Origin: Fen-1273 sp963748405
Lineage (GTDB): Bacteria; Bacteroidota; Ignavibacteria; UBA10030; UBA6906
Assembly: GCA_963748405.1 (NCBI GenBank)
Contig: CAVVIT010000003.1
Location: forward strand, 1-64,000
Direction: 5' to 3'
DNA length: 64,000 nt
Made by a program: the position numbers and the translations under genes
Notes under the pieces: generated by a model
The model's input: the letters and a program-made list of their open reading frames with translations, nothing else
The model's database searches: none
What the model was told of the DNA's origin: nothing
Shown: positions 17,886-25,550 of the stretch, in pieces
Layout of the letters: each line of letters begins with the position of its first letter
Position numbering within the stretch: position 1 is the first letter of the stretch

Positions 17886-19215
17886 CAGCGCCGCCCTCCG
17901 CCGCTCCGGCGTCACGCGGGCCGTCGACGTCACGCAGCATGAAGGTGAACGCCGCCGCGACGCCGAGCGAGCATCCCCCGAGCAGTATCGCATTCATCGG
18001 GTTCCCTCCCAGGACGTGCTGCATCAGGAGTCCCAGTCCCGCCGACGCAAGGATCTGCGGCAGGACGATGAAGAAGTTGAACACGCCCATGTAAAACCCC
18101 ATCTTCTCGGCCGCGATGACGTTGGACAGCATCGCGTACGGCATCGAGAGGATGCTCGCCCAGGCGATGCCCACCAGGAGCATGCAGAACAGGAGGGCGT
18201 ACTGGTTGTGCAGGAACACCGCCAGGACGAGTCCCACTCCCCCCGCGATGAGGCACCACCGGTGAATCCCCTTCGCGGAGAACTTCCGCACGAGCGCAAG
18301 AAGGACGAACGAAAAAACGAACGCCGTCCCGTTGTACACCGAGAAGCAGAGCCCTCCCCATTCGCTCCCCTGCTGGAACTCCTTCGACCCCGGCACGCCG
18401 CCGAACACGTTCGTCGCCACCGCGGGAACGAAGTATATCCACATGCAGAACAGGGCGAACCAGGTGAAGAACTGGACAAGGGCGAGCTGACGCATCATCT
18501 TCGGCATCGAGCGGATCCCCAGGAGGATCTCCCGGAACGCCCGGCCGGCGCCCGAGGAGGACGCCTTCATCGCCCGGAACGATTCGGGATCGTCCGGAGG
18601 ATATTCCCGCGTCATGAACACCGTGTAGAGGACCGCCGCGGCGAACACCGCCGAGCCGACGGAGAACGCGAGGTGCACGGTCCGGGGAATGAGGCTCCCT
18701 TCCGCCGCGCCCGTCACGCCGAACCAGTTCGTCAGCACCCAGGGGAGCGCCGAGGAGAGCACCGCCCCCAGCCCGATAAGAAGGCTCTGCATCGCAAACC
18801 CGGTCTTCCTCTGGTCGGGGGGGAGCATGTCCCCGACAAAGGCGCGGAAGGGCTCCATCGTGATGTTGATGCTCGCGTCGAGCATCCAGAGAAGGCCGGC
18901 CGCCATCCACACGGAGGGGGAATTCGGCATCGCGATCAGGGCGAGCGTCGAGAGGAGCGCCCCCACGAGAAAGAAAGGCCTCCTCCGCCCGAGCCGCGTC
19001 CACGTCCTGTCGCTGGCGTATCCCACGATCGGCTGGACGATCAGCCCCGTCAGCGGGGCGGCGATCCAGAGCCAGGCGATGTCCTCCTCACGGGCGCCCA
19101 GGTACTGGTAGATGGCGCTCATGTTGGCCATCTGCAGCCCCCAGCCGAACTGGATCCCGAAGAACCCGAAATTCATGTTCCAGATTTGCAGCGACGACAG
19201 ACGAGGCTTGTTCAC
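17872..19215 (-). CDS. MFS sugar transporter (GPH/SLC45-like), copy 1
   Basis: 447 residues with about 12 hydrophobic segments. The N-terminal half has the sucrose/maltose-transporter signature: MNFGFFGIQFGWGLQMANMS, then QPIVGYASDRTWTRLGRRRPF in the second/third helix region. Such proteins carry maltose, maltodextrin or sucrose with protons across the inner membrane. It is the last gene of the glucan operon, 49 bases after malG, and is paralogous to the MFS gene at 22266-23564. Confidence 0.88.
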   Translation of the reverse strand: MNKPRLSSLQIWNMNFGFFGIQFGWGLQMANMSAIYQYLGAREEDIAWLWIAAPLTGLIVQPIVGYASDRTWTRLGRRRPFFLVGALLSTLALIAMPNSPSVWMAAGLLWMLDASINITMEPFRAFVGDMLPPDQRKTGFAMQSLLIGLGAVLSSALPWVLTNWFGVTGAAEGSLIPRTVHLAFSVGSAVFAAAVLYTVFMTREYPPDDPESFRAMKASSSGAGRAFREILLGIRSMPKMMRQLALVQFFTWFALFCMWIYFVPAVATNVFGGVPGSKEFQQGSEWGGLCFSVYNGTAFVFSFVLLALVRKFSAKGIHRWCLIAGGVGLVLAVFLHNQYALLFCMLLVGIAWASILSMPYAMLSNVIAAEKMGFYMGVFNFFIVLPQILASAGLGLLMQHVLGGNPMNAILLGGCSLGVAAAFTFMLRDVDGPRDAGAAEGGAATGG

Positions 19216-19245
19216 GTTCGACCTTTTGTTTGTTCGTGCAACCGG

Positions 19246-19261
19246 CCCGCACGCGGGCCCG
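19246..19261 (-). other. Intercistronic GC hairpin between malG and the last MFS gene
   Basis: Seven-base arms (ggcccgc / gcgggcc) around two bases, in a 49-base gap. No T-run follows in the direction of transcription, so it more likely modulates mRNA stability than terminates. Confidence 0.35.
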
Positions 19262-19264
19262 GGG

Positions 19265-20122
19265 TCACCCCTTGACGCTCCCGAGCGTCAGCCCCGAGAC
19301 GAGCCACCGGGAAAGAGAGAGGAACAGGATGACGACCGGAACCGTCACGATCACCGAGGCCGCGCCGTAGAGTCCCCATTCCGACCCCATGTTGGCCTCG
19401 AACGACTTGAGCCCGAGGGGGAGCGTCCACATCTCCGTATCCTGCAGTATCTGCGCCGCCACGACGTATTCCGTCCAGGAGGCCATGAACGAAAACAGGG
19501 CGGTGATCACCAGGGCCGGGGCGGCGAGCGGGAGGATGATCATGGTGAACGCCTGGAACCGGTTGCAGCCGTCGATCCTCCCGGCCTCTTCCAGCGACTC
19601 CGGAATCGTGTCGTAGTAGCCCTTCATCTGCCAGATGCAGAACGGGAGCGCGGTGGCGCTGTACATGATCACGATCCCCAGGTACGTGTTGATGAGGTGG
19701 AGCTTCACGAGCATGATGTACATCGGCAGGAGCAGCATCGTCGCCGGAAACATCTGCGTGACAAGGAGGCCGAGGAGCCCCGCCTTTTTCCCGGTGAACG
19801 AGAAGCGCGAGAACGCGTACCCGCAGGTCGACGCCAGGGCGACCCCGGTGCAGGTCACCACGAGGGCGACGAGCGTGCTGTTGGCCATCCAGAGGACGAA
19901 CGGGCGCTCGGTGAACAGCGCGGCGTAATTGCGGAGCGAGGCGTTCGCCGGGATGATCTCGAGGCTCGTGGAGAGCAGCCGGTCGGCGGGGCGCAGGGAG
20001 ATCGTGACGATCTGGAGGACGGGAAACAGCGCGACGAGCGAGAAGAACCCGAGCACCGCGTAGCTCAGGACGATGCGGAGGCCCGCGCCTCCCCCCTTCC
20101 GTTTCCCGGCGGGCCTACGCAT
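19265..20122 (-). CDS. malG: Maltodextrin ABC transporter permease, MalG type
   Basis: 285 residues, six predicted helices and the EAA loop EAGRIDGCNRFQAF that docks on the ATPase. The terminal LSLSRWLVSGLTLGSVKG is very typical of MalG. With MalF it forms the inner-membrane channel for maltose and maltodextrins. The start overlaps the malF stop by 8 bases. Substrate is inferred from the neighbouring alpha-glucan enzymes. Confidence 0.93.
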   Translation of the reverse strand: MRRPAGKRKGGGAGLRIVLSYAVLGFFSLVALFPVLQIVTISLRPADRLLSTSLEIIPANASLRNYAALFTERPFVLWMANSTLVALVVTCTGVALASTCGYAFSRFSFTGKKAGLLGLLVTQMFPATMLLLPMYIMLVKLHLINTYLGIVIMYSATALPFCIWQMKGYYDTIPESLEEAGRIDGCNRFQAFTMIILPLAAPALVITALFSFMASWTEYVVAAQILQDTEMWTLPLGLKSFEANMGSEWGLYGAASVIVTVPVVILFLSLSRWLVSGLTLGSVKG

Positions 20123-21020
20123 AGACGTTCTCCGCCGCCTTCGACGTGCGCATGAACGTCAGGCTGAACGCCAGCAGGATGAAGAAGATCACCATCGACA
20201 GCGCGGCGCCGTAGCCGTACCTGTAGAAATTGAACGCCGCCTTGTAGACGAACGAGACCAGGAGGTGCGTCTGGTCCGAGGGTTCCCCCCCGTTGCTCAC
20301 GAGCCAGACGATATTCAGATTGTTGAACGTCCATATCGTCCCGAGCGTGACCGCGGGGATCATCACCGGGCGGATCAGGGGGACGGTGATATGCCGGAGC
20401 TTGTGGTGCCAGGAGGCGCCGTCCATGTCGGCCGCTTCGTACAGCTCCCGGGGGATGCTCTGGAGCGCCCCCAGCGCGATCACCATCATGAACGGGAACC
20501 CCAGCCAGACGTTCGTGATGATCACCGCGCAGAACGCCTCGAACGGCTGCCTGAGCCACTGCACGCCGGCGAGGCCGAACCCCTGCCTCAGGATCTGGTT
20601 GATCGCCCCGTACTCGTAGTTGAACATGCCGCGCCAGGTGAGCGCCACGATGAGCTGGGGGACGGCCCAGGGAAGGATGAGGACCGCGCGGAAGAACGCC
20701 TTTCCCCGGATCTCCTTCTGATTGAGCACGAGCGCCAGGGAGACGCCGATCACGACGTGGAACAGGACGTTGACGGCGGTCCAGACGACCGTCTTGACGA
20801 AGACCGTGTAAAAATCCGGCTGCGAGGGCTCGGTGAACACCCTGACGTACTGGCCGAACCCGATGAGCTTCCAGTCGCGGATGTGCCTCAGGTTCATGTT
20901 CGAGAGGGAGATCACGAGATTGTAGAAGAACGGGTAGACGACGACGCCGAACAGGACGACGAACGCCGGCACGACCAGTGCCGCCACGAAGAGCTTCTGC
21001 GCGGGAGTCTTCCGTTTCAT
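20115..21020 (-). CDS. malF: Maltodextrin ABC transporter permease, MalF type
   Basis: 301 residues with six helices, the short form found outside enterobacteria. The EAA loop reads YEAADMDGASWHHKLRHIT. The N-terminus (KRKTPAQKLFVAALVVPAF) and LSNMNL... fit the family. It pairs with MalG downstream and MalE upstream (4 bases away). Confidence 0.93.
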   Translation of the reverse strand: MKRKTPAQKLFVAALVVPAFVVLFGVVVYPFFYNLVISLSNMNLRHIRDWKLIGFGQYVRVFTEPSQPDFYTVFVKTVVWTAVNVLFHVVIGVSLALVLNQKEIRGKAFFRAVLILPWAVPQLIVALTWRGMFNYEYGAINQILRQGFGLAGVQWLRQPFEAFCAVIITNVWLGFPFMMVIALGALQSIPRELYEAADMDGASWHHKLRHITVPLIRPVMIPAVTLGTIWTFNNLNIVWLVSNGGEPSDQTHLLVSFVYKAAFNFYRYGYGAALSMVIFFILLAFSLTFMRTSKAAENVYA

Positions 21021-21024
21021 CGCC

Positions 21025-22269
21025 TCACTCGTTCATCTCGCTGATCCGCTGCACGGCGAGCGCCTGCATGTCGCGGGCCGCCTGTTCCGCCGTTTTCGTT
21101 CCCGCGAGCACCGCCTGGTACCCCGGCCGCATCGCGTCCCAGATCGCACGCACCTCGGGGGCCACCGGCATCGGGCGGCCGTTGTCGATCGCCTTTTGCG
21201 AGTTCCAGAGGATTTCGTTCGACCGCACGAACGCACTCTCCCTGACGCGGAGGTGCGTCGGCATCGTGAAGAGCTCCCGGGTCGACTCCATCTGGTTCTC
21301 TTCCGACATCAGGAAGCGGATGAGCTCGAGGACCCACTTCTTCTTTTCTTCGCTCACGTTCGCGTTGATCGAGAATCCCTTCGGAGAGACCATCGTGCCG
21401 CACGGGAGACCGGTGGAGACGATCTTCGGAAGGGGGGCCACGCCGATATCGAGACCGGCGTTCCTGTACCCCGCCCAGGACCAGTCGCCGTTGATGATCA
21501 TGGCGGCATCGCCGTCCTTGAAGAGGAGGTCGGCGATCTCATAGTCGGCCTCGCCCGGGATGATCCCGTACACGTCGCGGAGGTCCCTGACAAAGTTCAG
21601 CGCCCTGACCGTGGCCGGGCTGTCGAGCGTCGGCCGCCCCCGGTCGTCCATGATCCACCCGCCGAACCCGGTCAGAAACGGTATGAAGAAGAACGGCTCC
21701 CGGTAATTCCACGCCAGGCCGTAGCGGCGGGCCTTCCCCGGCGCGCCGGGACCGGTGAGCCGCTTCCCCATCGCGATCAACTCCTCGTCCGTTGCCGGGG
21801 GGACGGGGACGAGCTTCCTGTTGTACACGAGCGTGAGGTGGTTCCCCAGTTTGTCCGCCACCTGGTACAGGTGCCCGTGATACCAGGTCATCGCCCGGGG
21901 ATCGAACGAGGCACAGTACGCGCTGTCGAACATCCCCTCGAGCGGGAGGATGATGTTCATCGCCTCGAACGGACCGACCTGGTCCGACGGGCCGTAGACG
22001 ATCTCGGGGCCCTGGCCGGCGAGGGCCGCGATGATGAACCCGGAGCGGAGCTCCTCGGTCTCCTTGAAGAGCTGCTCCACCTTCACGCCGGGGTGGATCG
22101 CCATGAAGCGGGCGATCTGCTTTTCCAGGACGAGGCGGACGTCGATGCGGTCCTGATGCCAGATCGTGATCCGCACCAGGTCGTCGGCCCGCCGGGCGCA
22201 CCCGGAGTGGAGGACGGGCGTGAGCGCGAGAAGCAAGGCAAGCGCGGCGCGCGCGGCAGCGGGCCTCAC
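21025..22269 (-). CDS. malE: Maltose/maltodextrin-binding lipoprotein, MalE type
   Basis: 414 residues. The signal peptide with lipobox LHSGC near residue 24 indicates a lipid-anchored binding protein facing the periplasm. The mature part is a family 1 solute-binding protein: ITIWHQDRIDV at the start, YGPSDQVGPFEAMNIILPLEG, then AAMIINGDWSWAGY. It delivers malto-oligosaccharides to MalFG. The start overlaps the upstream MFS stop (ATGA). Confidence 0.92.
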   Translation of the reverse strand: MRPAAARAALALLLALTPVLHSGCARRADDLVRITIWHQDRIDVRLVLEKQIARFMAIHPGVKVEQLFKETEELRSGFIIAALAGQGPEIVYGPSDQVGPFEAMNIILPLEGMFDSAYCASFDPRAMTWYHGHLYQVADKLGNHLTLVYNRKLVPVPPATDEELIAMGKRLTGPGAPGKARRYGLAWNYREPFFFIPFLTGFGGWIMDDRGRPTLDSPATVRALNFVRDLRDVYGIIPGEADYEIADLLFKDGDAAMIINGDWSWAGYRNAGLDIGVAPLPKIVSTGLPCGTMVSPKGFSINANVSEEKKKWVLELIRFLMSEENQMESTRELFTMPTHLRVRESAFVRSNEILWNSQKAIDNGRPMPVAPEVRAIWDAMRPGYQAVLAGTKTAEQAARDMQALAVQRISEMNE

Positions 22270-23564
22270 CGGCTTCCCTTCAGTCCCGCGCCGGGGGAAG
22301 GCGCGGATCCTCCCTCACGGACGAACACCCATCCCAGCGCGGAGAGCGCGAGCGTGCATCCGCTGATGACGAAGATGAGGGATTTGTCCGGCGCGTCGAG
22401 TATGATCCTTCCGAGGACGAGGCTCACGAAGAGCTGGGGGAGGACGACGGAGAGATTGAAGATGCCCATGAAGAACCCGGTCCGCGTCTTGTCGACTTTC
22501 TCCGTCATGATGGCGAACGGGAGCGAGACGATCGAGGCCCAGCCGATCCCGAGGACTCCCATCAGGACGTAGAGGGCCAGGGGAGACGTTCCGAAAAAGA
22601 CGACGCCGAAATACCCGGCCGCCATGATCGCCACCGCGGCCATGTGGACGCGCACACGGCCGAACCGGACCGCCAGGGGCTCCAGGACCGGAGCGGGAAG
22701 GAGAAAACCGACCGTGTTGAGAACGGCGAAGGAGATCGAGATGACCTGCCCCGAGAGGCGCGCCGATTCGCCGGGAGACGACGTCAGGTCCATCTTCTGC
22801 TGGATGAACGCGATGATGTAGACGAACATCGTCTGGACGCCGATCCAGGAAAACGCGTGGGCGCCGTACAGACGGAAGAGCTGTCCCCACTGCGTCCCGG
22901 TGCGCGCGGGAGCCGCCGCCGCACTCTCCCCCTCCGGCGGGGGACCGGAAAGCTCGCGCGGCTCTGCGACGAAGAACACCGGGAGGACGGAACAGAGGAG
23001 AACGACGCCGACGCCGGAGTAGATCAGGACGAAATTCCCCGACACGGCGCCCACGACGTAGGCCAGGACGCCGAAGAACCCGGAGATCGTCTGCATCCAG
23101 GTATACCCCTTGGTGCGGGCCTCCCCTTCCGGGGTGACGTCGGCGATGATCGAGCGCGTCGGGTTAAAGCTGACGTTGATGGCGAGATCGAGCGTCAGCG
23201 CGATCACCGTGGCGACCACGAGAAGGCTCCCGATGCCGAGCGCCTCGCTGATCGCCCTGATGTTCGGCAGGGCGAAGAGCATCAGCGCGGCAAGCACTCC
23301 CCCGATGATGATGAACGGCCGCCGCCGCCCCCCCCAGAACCAGACCCTGTCGCTGATGAGCCCGATGATGACCTGGCCGAATATCCCCGCCAGCGGCCCC
23401 GCCGCCCAGACGATCCCCACCTGGTGGATGTCGAGCCCGTACTGCGTCGTCAGTATCCAGCTCAGCGCGGAGATCTGGATGGACAGCGCAAATCCCATCG
23501 CGGTGGAGGGGAGACTGATGAGCGCGTAAAACCCGTTTGTCAGTTTTTTCTGAGATTCTCGCAT
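22266..23564 (-). CDS. MFS sugar transporter (GPH/SLC45-like), copy 2
   Basis: 432 residues, about 12 helices. N-terminal text (ALSIQISALSWILTTQYGLDIHQVG, then IIGLISDRVWFWGGRRRPF) matches the maltose/sucrose symporter group. It resembles the MFS gene at 17872-19215 in layout but is clearly diverged. It lies between the GlgE-like GH13 gene and malE, translationally coupled to malE, so two import routes for glucan fragments are encoded in one operon. Confidence 0.88.
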   Translation of the reverse strand: MRESQKKLTNGFYALISLPSTAMGFALSIQISALSWILTTQYGLDIHQVGIVWAAGPLAGIFGQVIIGLISDRVWFWGGRRRPFIIIGGVLAALMLFALPNIRAISEALGIGSLLVVATVIALTLDLAINVSFNPTRSIIADVTPEGEARTKGYTWMQTISGFFGVLAYVVGAVSGNFVLIYSGVGVVLLCSVLPVFFVAEPRELSGPPPEGESAAAAPARTGTQWGQLFRLYGAHAFSWIGVQTMFVYIIAFIQQKMDLTSSPGESARLSGQVISISFAVLNTVGFLLPAPVLEPLAVRFGRVRVHMAAVAIMAAGYFGVVFFGTSPLALYVLMGVLGIGWASIVSLPFAIMTEKVDKTRTGFFMGIFNLSVVLPQLFVSLVLGRIILDAPDKSLIFVISGCTLALSALGWVFVREGGSAPSPGAGLKGSR

Positions 23565-23600
23565 GGCGTTCGGCCGTCCGGGTTCAGGTTGAAGTGCGCA

Positions 23601-25544
23601 TCAGTATTCGATCAGGAGGCATTCGCCCGGCCCGAGCGTCCGCGCGACGACCCCGTCGTGCACGTCGAGCGACACCCCGCTCAGCAACTCCGCGACGGAC
23701 GATTTCCCGGTCCCGAGATTCATCCGGAAGGATACGCCGGCCCGGAAGTCGGCATTGGCGGCAACGGCGATCCCCGGGCCGTCCGCGCCGCGCCCGACGC
23801 GCGCGAACGCGAGAACGGCCGGATTGTCGGGGTGGAGAACGCGGAACGTCGCCGGGGACGGATCGGCCACGAGCGCGCGGAATCTCGCCCGGTGCGACAT
23901 GACGTTGCTGATGAACTGCGTGAACTCCTCCGTGCTCAGCCAGTTGTACCCGTATTCGCTGAACAGGGGGAGCTTCTCGGAGGGAAACTGCCGGATCTGG
24001 TCGAGCGTGAAATCGAGCCCGGTATTGATCGGGTAGCGCTCGGCGAGCTCGAACCCCGAATGAATGAACGGGACCGCGGGGAGGAAGCTGTTGACGACAA
24101 GCGACCACCGGGCGTATGCCACGCCGCCGTCGCGGGATGCGGCCCGGGGGGTATTGTGATTCTCCGGCGTGCCGAAGAACGGGATCGGGAACGCCTCCGC
24201 GGAAAGCCTCCCCAGGAATTCCCGCATCTTGTGCGGATGGTGCTCGTCCACCCACAGGTACCCGAACACCGCATTGTATCCCTCGTCCCTGCTCTTCTGC
24301 GTGATGGCGAAATTTTCGTCCCAGAACGCGAAGTCCGGGTTCCTCTTCCGCGCCTCCGCCACCATCTCCGCTTTCAGCTGCATCGGGAGCGCGTGCCCCA
24401 TGTCGATCATCACGCCGTCGATCCCGAACTGGTCCTGGTAGTACGGGATGATCCCCACGATCCTGTCCCAGAGGGGGCGGTTCACATACTCGGGCGTGGT
24501 GAGGCGCGTGTCGTACATGCGTATGGTGTTGTAGCCGATATAGTTGAACGCCGGATGCGTGTACATCCTGAGATACGTCACGTCACCCCACGGCGGCTGG
24601 TTGTCGTCCGGCGGCCAGTCGGCGAAGGCGCCGGGAATCCGCACGCGCGTTCCGTCCGGGAGAACGCCCGTATACCGGCCGTCCTGCTTCCGGACGCGGG
24701 CGGGATCCGGCGGGGCGGTGAAGAAATTTCTGTAGACCTCGTGGGGAGGGAGCAGGTTGTCGAGCCGTCCTTCCTTGACGTCGCGGTGGATCTGTTCGAG
24801 CTCCTGCACCGTGAAGAGCGGCGAGCCGTAGCGCGACTCATCCTGGTGCTGCGGGTCGCGGACGGCGACGGCTTCCCTGATCCAGTACATCCACTCCGGG
24901 TGTTCTTTGACCCAGTCCGCATCCTTCGCCGCGGTCCGGAACACGAACTCCACGACGACGCGTATCCCCATCCGGTGCGCGGCCTCGACGAACGCACTGA
25001 ATTCCGTCTTGGCGTCGAGCCCCAGGAGCGGCTCGGCGAGGTTCTCGTCGATCTCGTACGGATTCCGGATCGCGTAGGGGGAGCCGAGCGTCCCCTTGTT
25101 TCCATCGTGCCCGATCGACGTGATCGGGAGCATGTGCACCGTGTCCGCCCCCAGCCGCCTGATGTAGGGGAGCATCGCGATGGCTTTCAGGAACGTCCCC
25201 GTCTCGCGGAACCCCGTACCGTTGACCGGGAGCTCGAGCCTGCCGCTCCCGTCGTGGTCGAACGCCGACGTGGTGCGGACGAACATGTTGTAGATGACCG
25301 CGTCCCTCGTCCACTCGCCCGCGGAACCGGCGCGGGGCGGGGGGGGAACCGCGCGGAGGGCGCCGCGCACCGCTCCCAGATAAAAGTCGACCGGGTCGAC
25401 GCCGACGGATTTCCCCCCGCCGGTCGGCGAGAGCCAGAGGCCGGGGACCGCGTAGGGGATGGTTGTTCCTTCAAGTGTCTTCTTCACGCGCTTCAGCGCA
25501 TCCTCGACGAGGCCGAGGGCTGTAGTTGAGGCGATTGTCTGCAT
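23601..25544 (-). CDS. GH13 family enzyme, GlgE-like, with unusual active-site residues
   Basis: 647 residues, no signal peptide, so probably cytoplasmic. The barrel shows the nucleophile Asp381 (GVMIDMGHA) and acid/base Glu410 (FWDENF). Region I lacks the usual Asn-His and reads VVVEFVFRTAAKD followed by WVKEHPEWM, close to maltosyltransferase GlgE. Where ordinary GH13 enzymes have Asn-His-Asp, this one has Glu461-Asn462-His463-Asn464. So the third Asp is either Asn464, or Glu461 if aligned to the GlgE TPD motif. A role in alpha-1,4-glucan transfer or hydrolysis is likely; true GlgE activity is not proven. It lies between the GH57 and MFS genes. Confidence 0.8.
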   Translation of the reverse strand: MQTIASTTALGLVEDALKRVKKTLEGTTIPYAVPGLWLSPTGGGKSVGVDPVDFYLGAVRGALRAVPPPPRAGSAGEWTRDAVIYNMFVRTTSAFDHDGSGRLELPVNGTGFRETGTFLKAIAMLPYIRRLGADTVHMLPITSIGHDGNKGTLGSPYAIRNPYEIDENLAEPLLGLDAKTEFSAFVEAAHRMGIRVVVEFVFRTAAKDADWVKEHPEWMYWIREAVAVRDPQHQDESRYGSPLFTVQELEQIHRDVKEGRLDNLLPPHEVYRNFFTAPPDPARVRKQDGRYTGVLPDGTRVRIPGAFADWPPDDNQPPWGDVTYLRMYTHPAFNYIGYNTIRMYDTRLTTPEYVNRPLWDRIVGIIPYYQDQFGIDGVMIDMGHALPMQLKAEMVAEARKRNPDFAFWDENFAITQKSRDEGYNAVFGYLWVDEHHPHKMREFLGRLSAEAFPIPFFGTPENHNTPRAASRDGGVAYARWSLVVNSFLPAVPFIHSGFELAERYPINTGLDFTLDQIRQFPSEKLPLFSEYGYNWLSTEEFTQFISNVMSHRARFRALVADPSPATFRVLHPDNPAVLAFARVGRGADGPGIAVAANADFRAGVSFRMNLGTGKSSVAELLSGVSLDVHDGVVARTLGPGECLLIEY

Positions 25545-25550
25545 GGAGTC

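Noticed and set aside
19246..19261. A terminator at the malG/MFS junction
   Set aside because: The hairpin has no T-run and the downstream gene is part of the same metabolic group on the same strand. Kept only as a possible stability element.
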